NCBI GenBank assembly: GCA_964546815.1
Contig: CAZJLR010000011.1
Location: 1 to 64,000 of the forward strand
Direction: 5' to 3'
DNA length: 64,000 nucleotides
From: JAIEPM01 sp964546815
GTDB taxonomy: Bacteria > Cyanobacteriota > Vampirovibrionia > Obscuribacterales > Obscuribacteraceae
The position numbers and the translations under genes are program-made. Shown in pieces: positions 1 through 7,716 of the stretch. Within the stretch, counting starts at the first letter, position 1. Every line of letters starts with the position of its first letter. Under the pieces are notes generated by a model. It had not been told where the DNA came from. It searched no databases and was given only the letters and a program-made list of their open reading frames with translations.

Positions 1-31
1 TCGCTAAACATTCGAGTTCGCCAGCAGTATC

Positions 32-115
32 CCATGCGTCGCCCGGAAGTTAAGCTGCGGTGCTCGCTCAGACAATTACGCTCTCTAGAATTGCGGGCGA
101 CGCATGGCGTCGCCC
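32..115. repeat. Palindromic interspersed repeat (REP/MITE-like)
   Basis: A 14-bp arm at 32-45 (CCATGCGTCGCCCG) is repeated in perfect inverted orientation at 94-107. A second hairpin, GGGCGACGC-ATG-GCGTCGCCC, occupies 95-115 with 9-bp perfect arms and a 3-nt loop. The nested inverted repeats outside any gene look like a dispersed palindromic element rather than a terminator, because no T-run follows on either strand. The GGGCGACGCATGCGTCGCCC-type palindrome is, as far as I recall, common as an interspersed repeat in several bacterial phyla including cyanobacteria. The left edge of the element may lie outside the window. Confidence 0.6.
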
Positions 116-139
116 CTACCAAAAAAACCAAAATGCATA

Positions 140-186
140 TTGACAAAGTCCGTTCTTAGACGTAGTCTAAAGGTATAGAAAGTCTA
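140..186 (+). promoter_or_regulatory. Possible promoter/operator of the SDR-QueA-like operon
   Basis: A consensus -35 hexamer TTGACA lies at 140-145. The only hexamer at 17-bp spacing is TAGTCT (163-168), a poor -10. Two inverted repeats overlap this area: TAGAC-GTA-GTCTA (157-169) and TAGA-AAG-TCTA (176-186), which could be operator half-sites. A further small hairpin, CCACCG...CGGTGG, sits in the leader near 212-229. The start codon of the first gene is at 258. The -35 and the palindromes are visible; the regulatory role is inference. Confidence 0.35.
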
Positions 187-257
187 CGAAATACACAATT
201 TATGCAAAGCCCACCGCAGCGTCGGTGGTCAGAGCAACGCTTTAGGAGGCTTGTATT

Positions 258-1004
258 ATGAACAGGCTTGAAAACAAACACGTACTCATAACAGGCGCAT
301 CTGAGGGATTGGGACGTCAACTCGCAATCGATTTCGCAAGCGAAGGCGCAAAGGCATTAGCAATTGTTTCGCGCAGAAAAGAGCAATTGCAGCAAGTCAA
401 AACTGAAATAGAAAGCAGATTTCCCGGCACTTTCGTCCTAACTATCCAGGCAGATCTCTCGCAATTAAACGAAATTGAAAGGGTAGTGGCAAGCACACTA
501 AATGCTTTCCGCGGCAACTTGGATGTTCTTATCAACAATGCGTCCACACTGGGTCCGGCTCCCATGCCCATGCTCATCGACTATGCGTTAGATGATTTCC
601 AAAGAGTTATTTCAACGAATTTACTCGCGCCTTTCTTGCTGATTCAAAAAGCAATGCCTTCGTTGATTATGACCAGCGGGAAAATCATCAACATCACAAG
701 CGATGCCGGCATAACTGGCTATGCAGGCTGGGGCGCTTACGGCATTTCCAAATTTGGATTGGAAGGATTATCGCAAACATGGTCTGCAGAACTTGAAGAC
801 AGCGGAGTCAAAGTCAGCTGGGTAGACCCTGGAAATATGAATACAAAAATGCACCGCATGGCCGAACCAGACGAAGACCCATCAAACTGGGCGAATCCTG
901 CAGACTTAACTGAGTTGTTTATCCGAATTGCGGCAGAGCCCACAGACAAATTTCACGGAAGGCGTTTTAAGGCGCAAGAAACAGAAACCTCTTCGGTAGC
1001 ATAG
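258..1004 (+). CDS. Short-chain dehydrogenase/reductase
   Basis: A classical NAD(P)-dependent SDR of 248 residues, the usual family length. The cofactor motif TGASEGLG is near residues 12-19, the NNAS motif near 91-94, the active-site Ser in NITSD near 147, and the catalytic YGISK (Tyr-x3-Lys) near 160. No membrane segment is present, so it is cytoplasmic. The ATG is preceded by AGGAGG at 244-249. It ends 11 nt before the QueA-like gene, whose Shine-Dalgarno overlaps this stop codon, so the two are co-transcribed and probably act in one pathway. The substrate cannot be read from the sequence. Confidence 0.93.
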   Translation: MNRLENKHVLITGASEGLGRQLAIDFASEGAKALAIVSRRKEQLQQVKTEIESRFPGTFVLTIQADLSQLNEIERVVASTLNAFRGNLDVLINNASTLGPAPMPMLIDYALDDFQRVISTNLLAPFLLIQKAMPSLIMTSGKIINITSDAGITGYAGWGAYGISKFGLEGLSQTWSAELEDSGVKVSWVDPGNMNTKMHRMAEPDEDPSNWANPADLTELFIRIAAEPTDKFHGRRFKAQETETSSVA

Positions 1005-1015
1005 GAGGCAGCGTC

Positions 1016-2077
1016 ATGAACACACATATAAAATTTGAACTACCAGAAGACCTCTGCGCTGTAGAACCTGCAGAATCAAGAGGTTTAAGCAGAGACGATG
1101 TTCGGCTACTGGTTATTGATAGATCCAACAATCAATACAAACATGCACATTTCAATGACCTCTCTCAATTTTTGAAACGCTCAGACTTGCTTGTATTCAA
1201 TCGCAGCAGAACACTGCCCGCGTTAATGCATGGCATCGACGAGGAAAGTGGAAACAGCATTCAGCTGAGACTAGCAGAACATTTGCCCGACGACAGCTGG
1301 TTGGCATTGCTTGTTTGCACAGCGCCCACAGGCGAGCCCCAGGGCTTTGTTTGCGGTTTGAAAGAAGGAATGAAAATTTCGTTTTCCGAAAACACAAAAG
1401 CACAAGTCTTAGCTCGCGATAAAAATATAAGCAGGCTGTGGCGATTAAAGTTTGAAGACAGCAACGCGGCATTGATTGAGAAGCTCTATAAGATTGGAAG
1501 ACCTATAAGATATGAATATGTACCTCAAGAATGGCCGATAGATTTTTATCAAAACATCTACGCTTCAGAGCCCGGCTCGGCAGAAATGCCATCAGCAGGA
1601 AGAGCGTTTACATGGCGCATGCTCTTCGACCTCAAGAAAAAAGGCATCAAATCGACTAGCATCGTACTGCATACCGGACTCTCTTCTTATCTTGATGATG
1701 ATCTTGATGCGCGCCACCCCGCATCAGAAGAAGAACTTTCAATCGGGCAGCAGGCAGCCGATGCAATAAACAAAGCGCGCATGGCAGGCGGTAGAGTAAT
1801 TGCGGTTGGAACAACGGTGGTGCGAGCACTAGAGTCTGCTTCAGACGAGCAAGGCTTTGTAAAGCCGCAGCACAGTTACACCAGACTTCGCATTGATTCA
1901 AATCATAAACTAAAGTGTGCGAGCGGATTGGTAACAGGCATGCACGAGCCGGAAGCCAGCCATCTTGATATGCTGAGCGCTTTCGTCAATAACGATTGCT
2001 TGTTCAGCGCTTATCAATCAGCCATTGAAAAACGCTATTTATGGCATGAGTTTGGCGACTTAAATTTGATCGGTTAG
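1016..2077 (+). CDS. QueA-like S-adenosylmethionine:tRNA ribosyltransferase-isomerase family protein
   Basis: 353 residues, similar in length to QueA, which transfers and isomerises the ribosyl group of SAM onto 7-aminomethyl-deazaguanine in tRNA to make epoxyqueuosine. Family landmarks are visible: the N-terminal ELPEDL...DDVRLLVIDR, the DLLVFNRSRTLPA block (usual form VLNDTRV.PAR), and GGRVIAVGTTVVRALES near residues 260-276. The normally conserved PTAGLHF is altered to PSAGRAFT and the usual NDT becomes NRS. It may therefore be a divergent paralogue acting on another substrate, which fits its coupling to an SDR rather than to queuosine genes. AGGAGG at 1003-1008 sets the start. Confidence 0.8.
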   Translation: MNTHIKFELPEDLCAVEPAESRGLSRDDVRLLVIDRSNNQYKHAHFNDLSQFLKRSDLLVFNRSRTLPALMHGIDEESGNSIQLRLAEHLPDDSWLALLVCTAPTGEPQGFVCGLKEGMKISFSENTKAQVLARDKNISRLWRLKFEDSNAALIEKLYKIGRPIRYEYVPQEWPIDFYQNIYASEPGSAEMPSAGRAFTWRMLFDLKKKGIKSTSIVLHTGLSSYLDDDLDARHPASEEELSIGQQAADAINKARMAGGRVIAVGTTVVRALESASDEQGFVKPQHSYTRLRIDSNHKLKCASGLVTGMHEPEASHLDMLSAFVNNDCLFSAYQSAIEKRYLWHEFGDLNLIG

Positions 2078-2140
2078 ATCAAATCTGTCGGGATTGTCGT
2101 ACCATATAACATGTAAAGACTTTTGAGCCAGGAAAATATT

Positions 2141-3247
2141 GTGCTTACCCCCGAAATCGGCACTCCAATAGACCAACTAGATACCCCTTGCGTCATTGTT
2201 GACCTTGATGTCATGGACAATAACATCAAAACATTGATGGACATTGCCAAGAAAGCCGGTGTCAATGTTCGTCCGCACCTTAAATCAGCAAAATCGCCGG
2301 GTTTCGCGCGCATTTTAATCGAGGCTGGCGCGATTGGTATTTGCGTGGCCAAGCTTAGCGAAGCTGAAGTCATGGTTGAAGCGGGTATCGACGACATTCT
2401 GATCACAACCGAAATTGTTGGTGAACCGAAAGTTAGCAGGCTTGTTAGCCTTGCAACACGCATTCCCAAACTGAAAATTGTTATTGACAGCGAAATCGCT
2501 GCAAATCAAATCAATGACGCAATGAAAAAGGTTGATCACCCTCTTCAAGTCTTGATTGATGTAAACGTGGGACAAAATCGATGCGGAGTTGAAAACAAAG
2601 ACGCAGCATTATCACTGGCCAACGCAATAAAAAATTGCCGCCGTTTGCACCTTGTTGGTGTTCAGGGCTATGAAGGACACCTGCAAATGCTTGCAAACGA
2701 AGAAGAGCGCAAACGACTTTGCCAGGAAGCAATGAAAAAGCTCGTAGACATTGCAGATTGCCTCAAACAAAACGGATTCGAAATCAACACCGTCACCACT
2801 GGCGGTACCGGCACTTACGAGTATTGTGCTGCGGCTAAGGGCGTAAGCGAAGTGCAACCTGGCTCGTTTATGTTCATGGATTCATCATATGCAAACGCCG
2901 GAAAGAAAGACTTCAAACAAGCTTTGCACGTTATGGCAACAGTGATTAGCAAGCCAACCCCCAACCGCGCAGTCGTCGATGCCGGATTGAAATCACTTTC
3001 CACCGATAGTGGCAACGCTAAGCCGAGCGAAAAATGGCCTGGCATAGCTTACACACCGGGCGGCGATGAACACGGCATACTGTCTCCAAGTTTTGGCGGC
3101 GAGCTTAATGTCGAAATAGGCGAGAAGATGCTATTCGTCCCAAGCCACATCGATACAACAATAAATCTGCACGACAATTACTACTGTGTTCGCGACAACA
3201 AGCTCGAATCTGTGCGAAAAGTTTCGGCTCGCGGCAAGGTTATGTAA
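2141..3247 (+). CDS. D-threonine aldolase / D-serine dehydratase-like PLP enzyme (fold type III)
   Basis: An alanine-racemase-fold PLP enzyme with the C-terminal D-serine dehydratase-like metal domain. The PLP lysine is in RPHLKSAKSP, about 48 residues in; DVNVGQNRCGV and the phosphate-binding TTGGTGTY follow. The C-terminus carries PSHIDTTINLHDNYYCV, where the His and Cys match the zinc ligands of DSD1-type enzymes. Known members deaminate D-serine or 3-hydroxyaspartate, or cleave D-threonine. I prefer the GTG at 2141, preceded by AGGA at 2130-2133 with 7-nt spacing; an in-frame TTG at 2123 would add six residues but has no good ribosome site. It follows the QueA-like gene by about 60 nt. 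Confidence 0.88.
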   Translation: MLTPEIGTPIDQLDTPCVIVDLDVMDNNIKTLMDIAKKAGVNVRPHLKSAKSPGFARILIEAGAIGICVAKLSEAEVMVEAGIDDILITTEIVGEPKVSRLVSLATRIPKLKIVIDSEIAANQINDAMKKVDHPLQVLIDVNVGQNRCGVENKDAALSLANAIKNCRRLHLVGVQGYEGHLQMLANEEERKRLCQEAMKKLVDIADCLKQNGFEINTVTTGGTGTYEYCAAAKGVSEVQPGSFMFMDSSYANAGKKDFKQALHVMATVISKPTPNRAVVDAGLKSLSTDSGNAKPSEKWPGIAYTPGGDEHGILSPSFGGELNVEIGEKMLFVPSHIDTTINLHDNYYCVRDNKLESVRKVSARGKVM

Positions 3248-3273
3248 TTACAAGATTGCGAAATCACCCAGAT

Positions 3274-3299
3274 GAGTCCCCCCTGACGTGGGAGGACTC
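3274..3299 (+). terminator. Hairpin downstream of the PLP enzyme gene
   Basis: GAGTCC at 3274-3279 pairs with GGACTC at 3294-3299, with an inner CCC/GGG extension. It begins 27 nt after the stop codon. There is no T-run, so it may be a Rho-type or processing hairpin rather than an intrinsic terminator. Confidence 0.4.
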
Positions 3300-3391
3300 C
3301 CATTATGCACAGAATATTCACTGTTTCGTCCGGAATCATTCACCGGCTAGATTCATACTGAGTGCCATAGCACCGAATTGGAGAAACAGCA

Positions 3392-3901
3392 ATGACTATG
3401 GACGATCCGTTCCAGGGAAAGAGTATTCCAGAAGTAGAGAACGATGCCAAAAGCAGACTTACGGAAGACGCCTACAAAGATGCGAAGAGCCTCGGCGATC
3501 AAATCAACGAACGTCCACACACGCAGCAACATATCACAAATGTGATGAGTGAAATTTCCAAAGAATTGGAAAACCGCGCCGGCAACATGCAAGACTATAA
3601 CGCATTCCTACTTACAGTCGCCAGCGAAACATCACACCGTCCCACTTCCGACTATCATTTCGAATTAAAAGATTGGAACGCAAATTCTGGCACCTGGAAT
3701 TGCGTCGAACTACTCACACAAGACAATGCCGTATTCAAAGTAGTTCAACCCGGAGACACGCTTGGGCGCATCGCGCAGTATTATCAGCCCGACTACGAAG
3801 ATCGCTCCCAATACATGGACCGCCTTGCAAAGGTAAATAAGATCCAAGACCCCAACAAGATCATCGTTGGTGAATCTATCAATCTACTTCATGGTGATTA
3901 G
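3392..3901 (+). CDS. LysM-domain protein
   Basis: 169 residues. The C-terminal third (about residues 115-166) is a LysM domain: VVQPGDTLGRIAQYY, then RLAKVNKIQDPNKIIVGESINL, matching the family pattern of peptidoglycan or chitin binding. The N-terminal 110 residues are hydrophilic and mostly helical with no recognised domain. No signal peptide or membrane segment is visible, as in YgaU-type soluble LysM proteins. GGAG at 3380-3383 precedes the ATG by 8 nt. A strong intrinsic terminator follows, so the gene is probably monocistronic. Confidence 0.85.
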   Translation: MTMDDPFQGKSIPEVENDAKSRLTEDAYKDAKSLGDQINERPHTQQHITNVMSEISKELENRAGNMQDYNAFLLTVASETSHRPTSDYHFELKDWNANSGTWNCVELLTQDNAVFKVVQPGDTLGRIAQYYQPDYEDRSQYMDRLAKVNKIQDPNKIIVGESINLLHGD

Positions 3902-3936
3902 TGGGTTGTCCTTGGCGGTTCACAGAGTGCCACTCG

Positions 3937-3980
3937 GAGAGGCTGGCGTCCGATAGGGCGCCAGCCCCTCTGATTTTTTC
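3937..3980 (+). terminator. Intrinsic terminator of the LysM gene
   Basis: Left arm AGAGGCTGGCG (3938-3948) pairs with CGCCAGCCCCTCT (3959-3971), with a 2-nt bulge, and TTTTTT follows at 3974-3979. It sits 36 nt after the LysM stop codon and before the convergent acidic microprotein gene. Confidence 0.88.
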
Positions 3981-3990
3981 TACCAAATCA

Positions 3991-4092
3991 TTAGCCATCT
4001 ACATCATCATACTCTTCGTCTTCTTCATCGCCTTCGTCCATTTCAAACTCATCGTCCTCTTCGGGTTCATCAATTAAGCTATTCATCTGCAT
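3991..4092 (-). CDS. 33-residue highly acidic microprotein
   Basis: A short minus-strand reading frame running from ATG at 4092-4090 to TAA at 3993-3991. The product begins MQMNSLIDEPEEDD and ends EEYDDVDG; roughly two thirds of its residues are Asp or Glu, and there are no Lys or Arg. A near-perfect Shine-Dalgarno, AAAGGAGG, lies at 4105-4098 with 5-nt spacing, which is the main reason to call it a gene. It starts 37 nt after the stop of the upstream basic coiled-coil gene on the same strand, so the two probably share a transcript. No family is recognised; its charge is opposite to that of its neighbour, suggesting a partner or charge shield. Confidence 0.7.
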   Translation of the reverse strand: MQMNSLIDEPEEDDEFEMDEGDEEDEEYDDVDG

Positions 4093-4129
4093 ATCGTCCT
4101 CCTTTAGGCAACAAAAATAATCGAATTCA

Positions 4130-4780
4130 CTAAGCTAGTTTTCTCGGTTTAGATGCATCCGCTGGTCCTTGCGGTTGTCGTGGTTGAGATCCGTCATTGC
4201 TTCCTGGGTTGTGCTCAGAATCTTGCTCTGGCTGCTCGTGCCCTCCAGGATGAGCGTGCCGACGCGGTGCAGTTCTTTTGGCGCGATGCCCCGAGCGTTT
4301 TCCAGATCGTCGGCGCATTTGCTTCCCACCCTTGCCTCTCTTGCCGGAACGTTTCTTGCGCCTGGAACGACGCCGCCCATCTCTAGGCTTATTCTTTTTC
4401 TCTAGTTCTTTCTTGAGTTTCTCAATCTCCTTTTTTAGATCATCAACACTCTTCTTCAAGTCTTCGACTTTCTTTTCCACCTCACCTTTTGTGCCTGGCT
4501 TATCCTTATTTTCATCTTTTGCGTCCTTTGAACCTTCCGTCTTTTTCTCTTGCTTGCCTCCTTGTTCGGCTTTCTGTTCATGACTGAGAACTTTGTTGCC
4601 ATCCATTATCTGAAGATCGGCAAACTGCTGCAGCGCTTTTGAGTTCTCCTTACCCTGCATAGAATAGGAACCCGAGTCTTGCCTGAACTGGTTAACTTCA
4701 GCGTGAGGCCCAGACTCACGATTGCGTTCTCCCAAATTGGATTGCTGTTCCAATGATCTGGATTGTCTCGGGTTGTCCAT
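4130..4780 (-). CDS. Hydrophilic coiled-coil protein with strongly basic C-terminal region
   Basis: 216 residues from the ATG at 4780, where AAGGGA lies about 6 nt upstream; an ATG at 4801 would add seven residues but lacks a ribosome site. The order is a Gln/Asn/Ser-rich N-terminus, a Lys/Glu linker, a heptad-patterned coiled coil around residues 100-135 (EVEKKVEDLKKSVDDLKKEI and on), a block of about 40 residues dominated by Arg and Lys (RRRSRRKKRSGKRGK), then a His/Pro/Gln-rich tail. There is no signal peptide or transmembrane segment. The basic block could bind nucleic acid or an acidic partner; the acidic microprotein encoded 37 nt downstream is an obvious candidate. No family recognised. 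Its leader is duplicated near 7.6 kb. Confidence 0.75.
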   Translation of the reverse strand: MDNPRQSRSLEQQSNLGERNRESGPHAEVNQFRQDSGSYSMQGKENSKALQQFADLQIMDGNKVLSHEQKAEQGGKQEKKTEGSKDAKDENKDKPGTKGEVEKKVEDLKKSVDDLKKEIEKLKKELEKKNKPRDGRRRSRRKKRSGKRGKGGKQMRRRSGKRSGHRAKRTAPRRHAHPGGHEQPEQDSEHNPGSNDGSQPRQPQGPADASKPRKLA

Positions 4781-4867
4781 GCTCGTCCCTTCTAGTTCCA
4801 TCTAGGGGACAGAATAATCTCTACTTGTGCGCAAAATCTTCTCAGACTGTTCACAGAGAGTTCACAG
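4765..4867 (-). repeat. 103-bp direct repeat, copy 1 (leader and first codons of the coiled-coil gene)
   Basis: This segment is repeated in the same orientation at 7614-7716 with a single difference in 103 positions (T versus C at 4786/7635). It spans codons 1-5 (MDNPR), the ribosome site and about 85 bp of upstream DNA, so it carries the coiled-coil gene's likely promoter. Within it GTTCACAGA occurs twice 11 bp apart (4849-4857 and 4860-4868), a possible operator. Confidence 0.92.
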
Positions 4868-4922
4868 AGTGCATTTCATTTCGACTTTCAACTCAAAGCA
4901 AAATTCAGATCAATACGCTCAT

Positions 4923-6011
4923 TCAGAACCACGGCTTTGACATGTCAACAATGAACACGTAATGATATCCCTTTTGATAATGAATAGGAATTTGATCTAT
5001 TTTGAGCCTACTTAATGAACGGAGACATTCTTCATCCAATTTCGCGCTTGCTGAGGTTCTACATATTTTCAGCAATTCAATCGTGCCCCATTCACCTGTC
5101 TGAATCAATACTGTAGGGCCCGCGTGGTTAAGACAAGTTTGAGGAAGCTCAAGTCTAAGCTTTTTTCGATAGTAATTAAAAAATTGGTTGTTTCGCATCC
5201 ACCGTTCTATATTCATAGAGCCGGTGGCGCTTCGCGCTACAAATCCATTCATAGGAGACAGTCCGTTAAATGCAAATCTTGTTGCGTCGCACTTATATCG
5301 GTTGTTTGAAAAATAGGGAGGATTAAAAATGACGGTTCTATATTCTGTATCGAACCGCATTATTGCACCTGTATCAACCCCAATCGGCAAAAGAAAATCG
5401 CCATAATGAGCAAGCCCAGATGGTTTCTCTCCGAAAAGAACCTCGATATTCCAGGGTTTATCAACCGAGCACCATTGCTTGAACTTAGGCGTTGGAGAAT
5501 CCTGCTCATGGGCTATCGCCGCTAATTCATTGAATATAGCACCAGAATTTTGGCGATCGATTCTTTCATTCAATAACAACAATGAATTTCGTAAATCAAG
5601 ATCAGGCAAAAGGGTGGATTTATAGAAATAAGGTGCATTAAAGCTTACTACACTTGTGTTGGCATCAAAATGCAATACCGCGCCTGAATTGATAGCTGTA
5701 GGCACAAGAAAATGTCCATAATGTTGCAACTGAATCGGCTTGTTTCCTAATATGTTATTGATGCTCCATCGATTATCATCAGTGCACCATCGAGTGAACT
5801 TCGATGACGGGCGCACATCCCGGTCGCATCCCATTACTGCTGAAAACGGACGAATAGTCGAGATCTGTTCTCGCAAGCTAACGGACAATGATAATTCATT
5901 GGGCGGATTCAATTTATTCTCACCTGCCCAGGAAGCCTGACTGAAAAATACAGACAAGAAACAGGAGCAAAGTTTGAGAATAGCATTTACTTTCGTGTAA
6001 GCAAGCCGCAT
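4923..6011 (-). CDS. Secreted protein with an internal duplication and TonB-C-like C-terminus
   Basis: 362 residues with a signal peptide (hydrophobic core about 9-25, likely cleavage after SWA near 29). Two homologous units of about 59 residues follow at 71-129 and 176-234; each begins KF-x2-WC, contains HYG-x-FL-P and S/TGA with FD, and ends N-x-PYF. The Cys in the WC motif is kept in both. Residues about 297-356 (VLIQTGEWGTIELL...SASAKLDEECLRSL) resemble the TonB C-terminal fold. The duplicated unit is not one I recognise. The product is probably periplasmic or surface exposed. It is separated from its neighbours by about 80-120 nt and may be monocistronic. Confidence 0.75.
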   Translation of the reverse strand: MRLAYTKVNAILKLCSCFLSVFFSQASWAGENKLNPPNELSLSVSLREQISTIRPFSAVMGCDRDVRPSSKFTRWCTDDNRWSINNILGNKPIQLQHYGHFLVPTAINSGAVLHFDANTSVVSFNAPYFYKSTLLPDLDLRNSLLLLNERIDRQNSGAIFNELAAIAHEQDSPTPKFKQWCSVDKPWNIEVLFGEKPSGLAHYGDFLLPIGVDTGAIMRFDTEYRTVIFNPPYFSNNRYKCDATRFAFNGLSPMNGFVARSATGSMNIERWMRNNQFFNYYRKKLRLELPQTCLNHAGPTVLIQTGEWGTIELLKICRTSASAKLDEECLRSLSRLKIDQIPIHYQKGYHYVFIVDMSKPWF

Positions 6012-6092
6012 TAGACTTTCTAACCACTGATACGTTCTAGATTACAAGTTAGCACAAAATTGTAAATTCCATGAATTCCAAGAATGATTGTT

Positions 6093-6554
6093 TCAATTGA
6101 CGGGGAAGCCACGCAATGCCCAATATGAAAGCAGAACAGCGGGCAGAGCCCAAATCAAAGAGATGGAGAAAACTATCCCCATCTGGAGAAATAGCGGACC
6201 AGAATGCCTTCGTTTATTCAAGGAGAAGAGCAAAAGGTCCAAAATAGTTCCAAGGCAATAAGCAGAGTTCCATATAATGGGTCCCAGTACTACAAAAAAG
6301 ATTACTGCTATATAGCTCCCGCCCTTGTTTGATTCGACAGCCTCATGGGGCAAAAGGCTCCAAACCGCTGAGATCAATAAAAAAACCGCAACAACAGAAC
6401 CAGCTGTCAAAATAACAATTATGTTGTAACTAAGACGTCTTTTTTCCCACCACAGCCAAATATTCTTGGCACCAAGATGTGAGGCAGAATCCCTCGTTGT
6501 GTTTGTAGTAAGTGGCTCAAACAGCCCCTTTATGAAGCTTCTCTTTTGATTCAT
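6093..6554 (-). CDS. Small integral membrane protein
   Basis: 153 residues. After a basic, polar N-terminus of about 40 residues come three hydrophobic segments near 45-68, 80-110 and 122-147, separated by short polar loops (HEAVESNKGG and NKRRHSG). It has no recognised domain or enzymatic motif. Codon use and composition match the neighbouring genes. It lies 81 nt upstream of the secreted duplicated-domain gene on the same strand and could be co-transcribed with it. The function is unknown. Confidence 0.7.
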   Translation of the reverse strand: MNQKRSFIKGLFEPLTTNTTRDSASHLGAKNIWLWWEKRRLSYNIIVILTAGSVVAVFLLISAVWSLLPHEAVESNKGGSYIAVIFFVVLGPIIWNSAYCLGTILDLLLFSLNKRRHSGPLFLQMGIVFSISLIWALPAVLLSYWALRGFPVN

Positions 6555-6847
6555 GACTATAGCCTAACACAGAGCTCATTATGTACGCTCGACCCAAAAG
6601 CGGATTGGAGCAAGAGCTGGCAATCACTGTAGTAGAATCTCAAGTCCAAGAGCAATACCGTGCGATGACTTTGAACGCTAAGGCTGATGGAATTTGGGAT
6701 TCTCATTAACTAGTCCCTGCTCAGTTGAAACATTTTGTGAGCAGACAACCGCCTGTAGAGTCGTTATTTGCATTGTCGAACTCTTCCCAAACAAGGAAAC
6801 TTTTTCCAGTCCAAATGATCAATAATGAGAACAGACACGAGGACGGA

Positions 6848-7528
6848 ATGTTGGTTAAACTCGGTTGGACGATTCTGTTTTGCACCTTTCTTCTGTCGAC
6901 ATCGTCATTGATGGCACAAGAACTCGATCTAGGCGCGGACTTGATTGACCTTTCTAAGTCAAATTTAGCAGACCGTCAACGCAAGCCTAAAGCGACTAGC
7001 GCTTCCTTTCAAAAGTCGCATATAACAGATATCGAAACTACCTCCGCTTTGAATTTTTTGTGCAGTGAAGCAAACAAACTCGGGCACCACGTGCGTCCCT
7101 CAGAGCTCTATACTACTTGGGCAAATTATGTCGTGCACCTGAAGCATGCATATCTGGATCAACGTGGCGTTTTTCGCCAGCCAGACGGGTCTCAGGAAGG
7201 GTACAGGGAGGAAAACTGGGTCGCTGATTTATTGAGGGCCCATGCCACTCAGAAACTCTCCAAAAAAGCGGAAACTTCAATGCTCAAGGCCCTTAGCTGG
7301 AGAGAATGCTTGATAGCAACTTGTGGCGAGAGCGCAGTTACAAAAACTGAGAAAAGCCTCCGAAAGCCACTCAAGCCAAGTGATGATTTCGGTGCAGCTA
7401 GGACTACAGTTCAAAAGTACTCCACAGGCTACACAAGCAATGCGAAGGAAAATTCCAAAGAATCTAAAGGCTATGTCGGCGATTTTGATCACGGTTTGTA
7501 CATTCGGCACGGATGGAAAGCAGAATGA
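6848..7528 (+). CDS. Secreted protein of unknown function
   Basis: 226 residues from the ATG at 6848, preceded by GAGGACGGA. This start gives a clean signal peptide (MLVKLGWTILFCTFLLSTSSLMAQ). A frame extension upstream to a TTG at 6725 exists but puts 41 polar residues before the signal peptide and lacks a ribosome site. The mature part holds a hydrophilic stretch, then a region with ALNFLCSEANKLG, WANYVVHLKHAYLDQRG and WRECLIATCGES (three Cys), and a Lys/Ser-rich tail. I recognise no family. The 103-bp repeat copy 2 lies just downstream. Confidence 0.65.
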   Translation: MLVKLGWTILFCTFLLSTSSLMAQELDLGADLIDLSKSNLADRQRKPKATSASFQKSHITDIETTSALNFLCSEANKLGHHVRPSELYTTWANYVVHLKHAYLDQRGVFRQPDGSQEGYREENWVADLLRAHATQKLSKKAETSMLKALSWRECLIATCGESAVTKTEKSLRKPLKPSDDFGAARTTVQKYSTGYTSNAKENSKESKGYVGDFDHGLYIRHGWKAE

Positions 7529-7560
7529 CCTAACGCCAGTAATTCGTGGGTGGATTAACG

Positions 7561-7629
7561 CTAGTGAGGCAGAATTTTTCCGAACTTATCTAGAAAAGCA
7601 GGCACCAGGGATCGTCTCGGGTTGTCCAT
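7561..7629 (-). pseudogene. Truncated remnant of the coiled-coil gene start (22 codons)
   Basis: The second copy of the duplicated leader keeps the ribosome site and ATG (7629) and the first five codons MDNPR, then diverges and runs RSLVPAFLDKFGKILPH to a TAG at 7563-7561. Everything after codon 5 is unrelated to the 4.1-4.8 kb gene. It is best read as a duplication end point that left the promoter and start without the body of the gene. A functional 22-residue peptide cannot be excluded, because transcription and translation signals seem intact. Confidence 0.55.
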
Positions 7630-7716
7630 GCTCGCCCCTTCTAGTTCCATCTAGGGGACAGAATAATCTCTACTTGTGCGCAAAATCTTCTCAGACTGTT
7701 CACAGAGAGTTCACAG
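7614..7716 (-). repeat. 103-bp direct repeat, copy 2
   Basis: 102 of 103 positions are identical to 4765-4867, same orientation, 2849 bp apart. The pair of GTTCACAG half-sites is preserved (7698-7706 and 7709-7716). The near identity implies a recent duplication or gene conversion. This copy fills most of the 376-bp gap between the genes ending at 7528 and starting at 7905; I see nothing else there. Confidence 0.92.

Noticed and set aside
3256..3552. 98-codon plus-strand frame before and inside the LysM gene
   Set aside because: It overlaps the LysM gene in another frame, has no ribosome site and odd composition.
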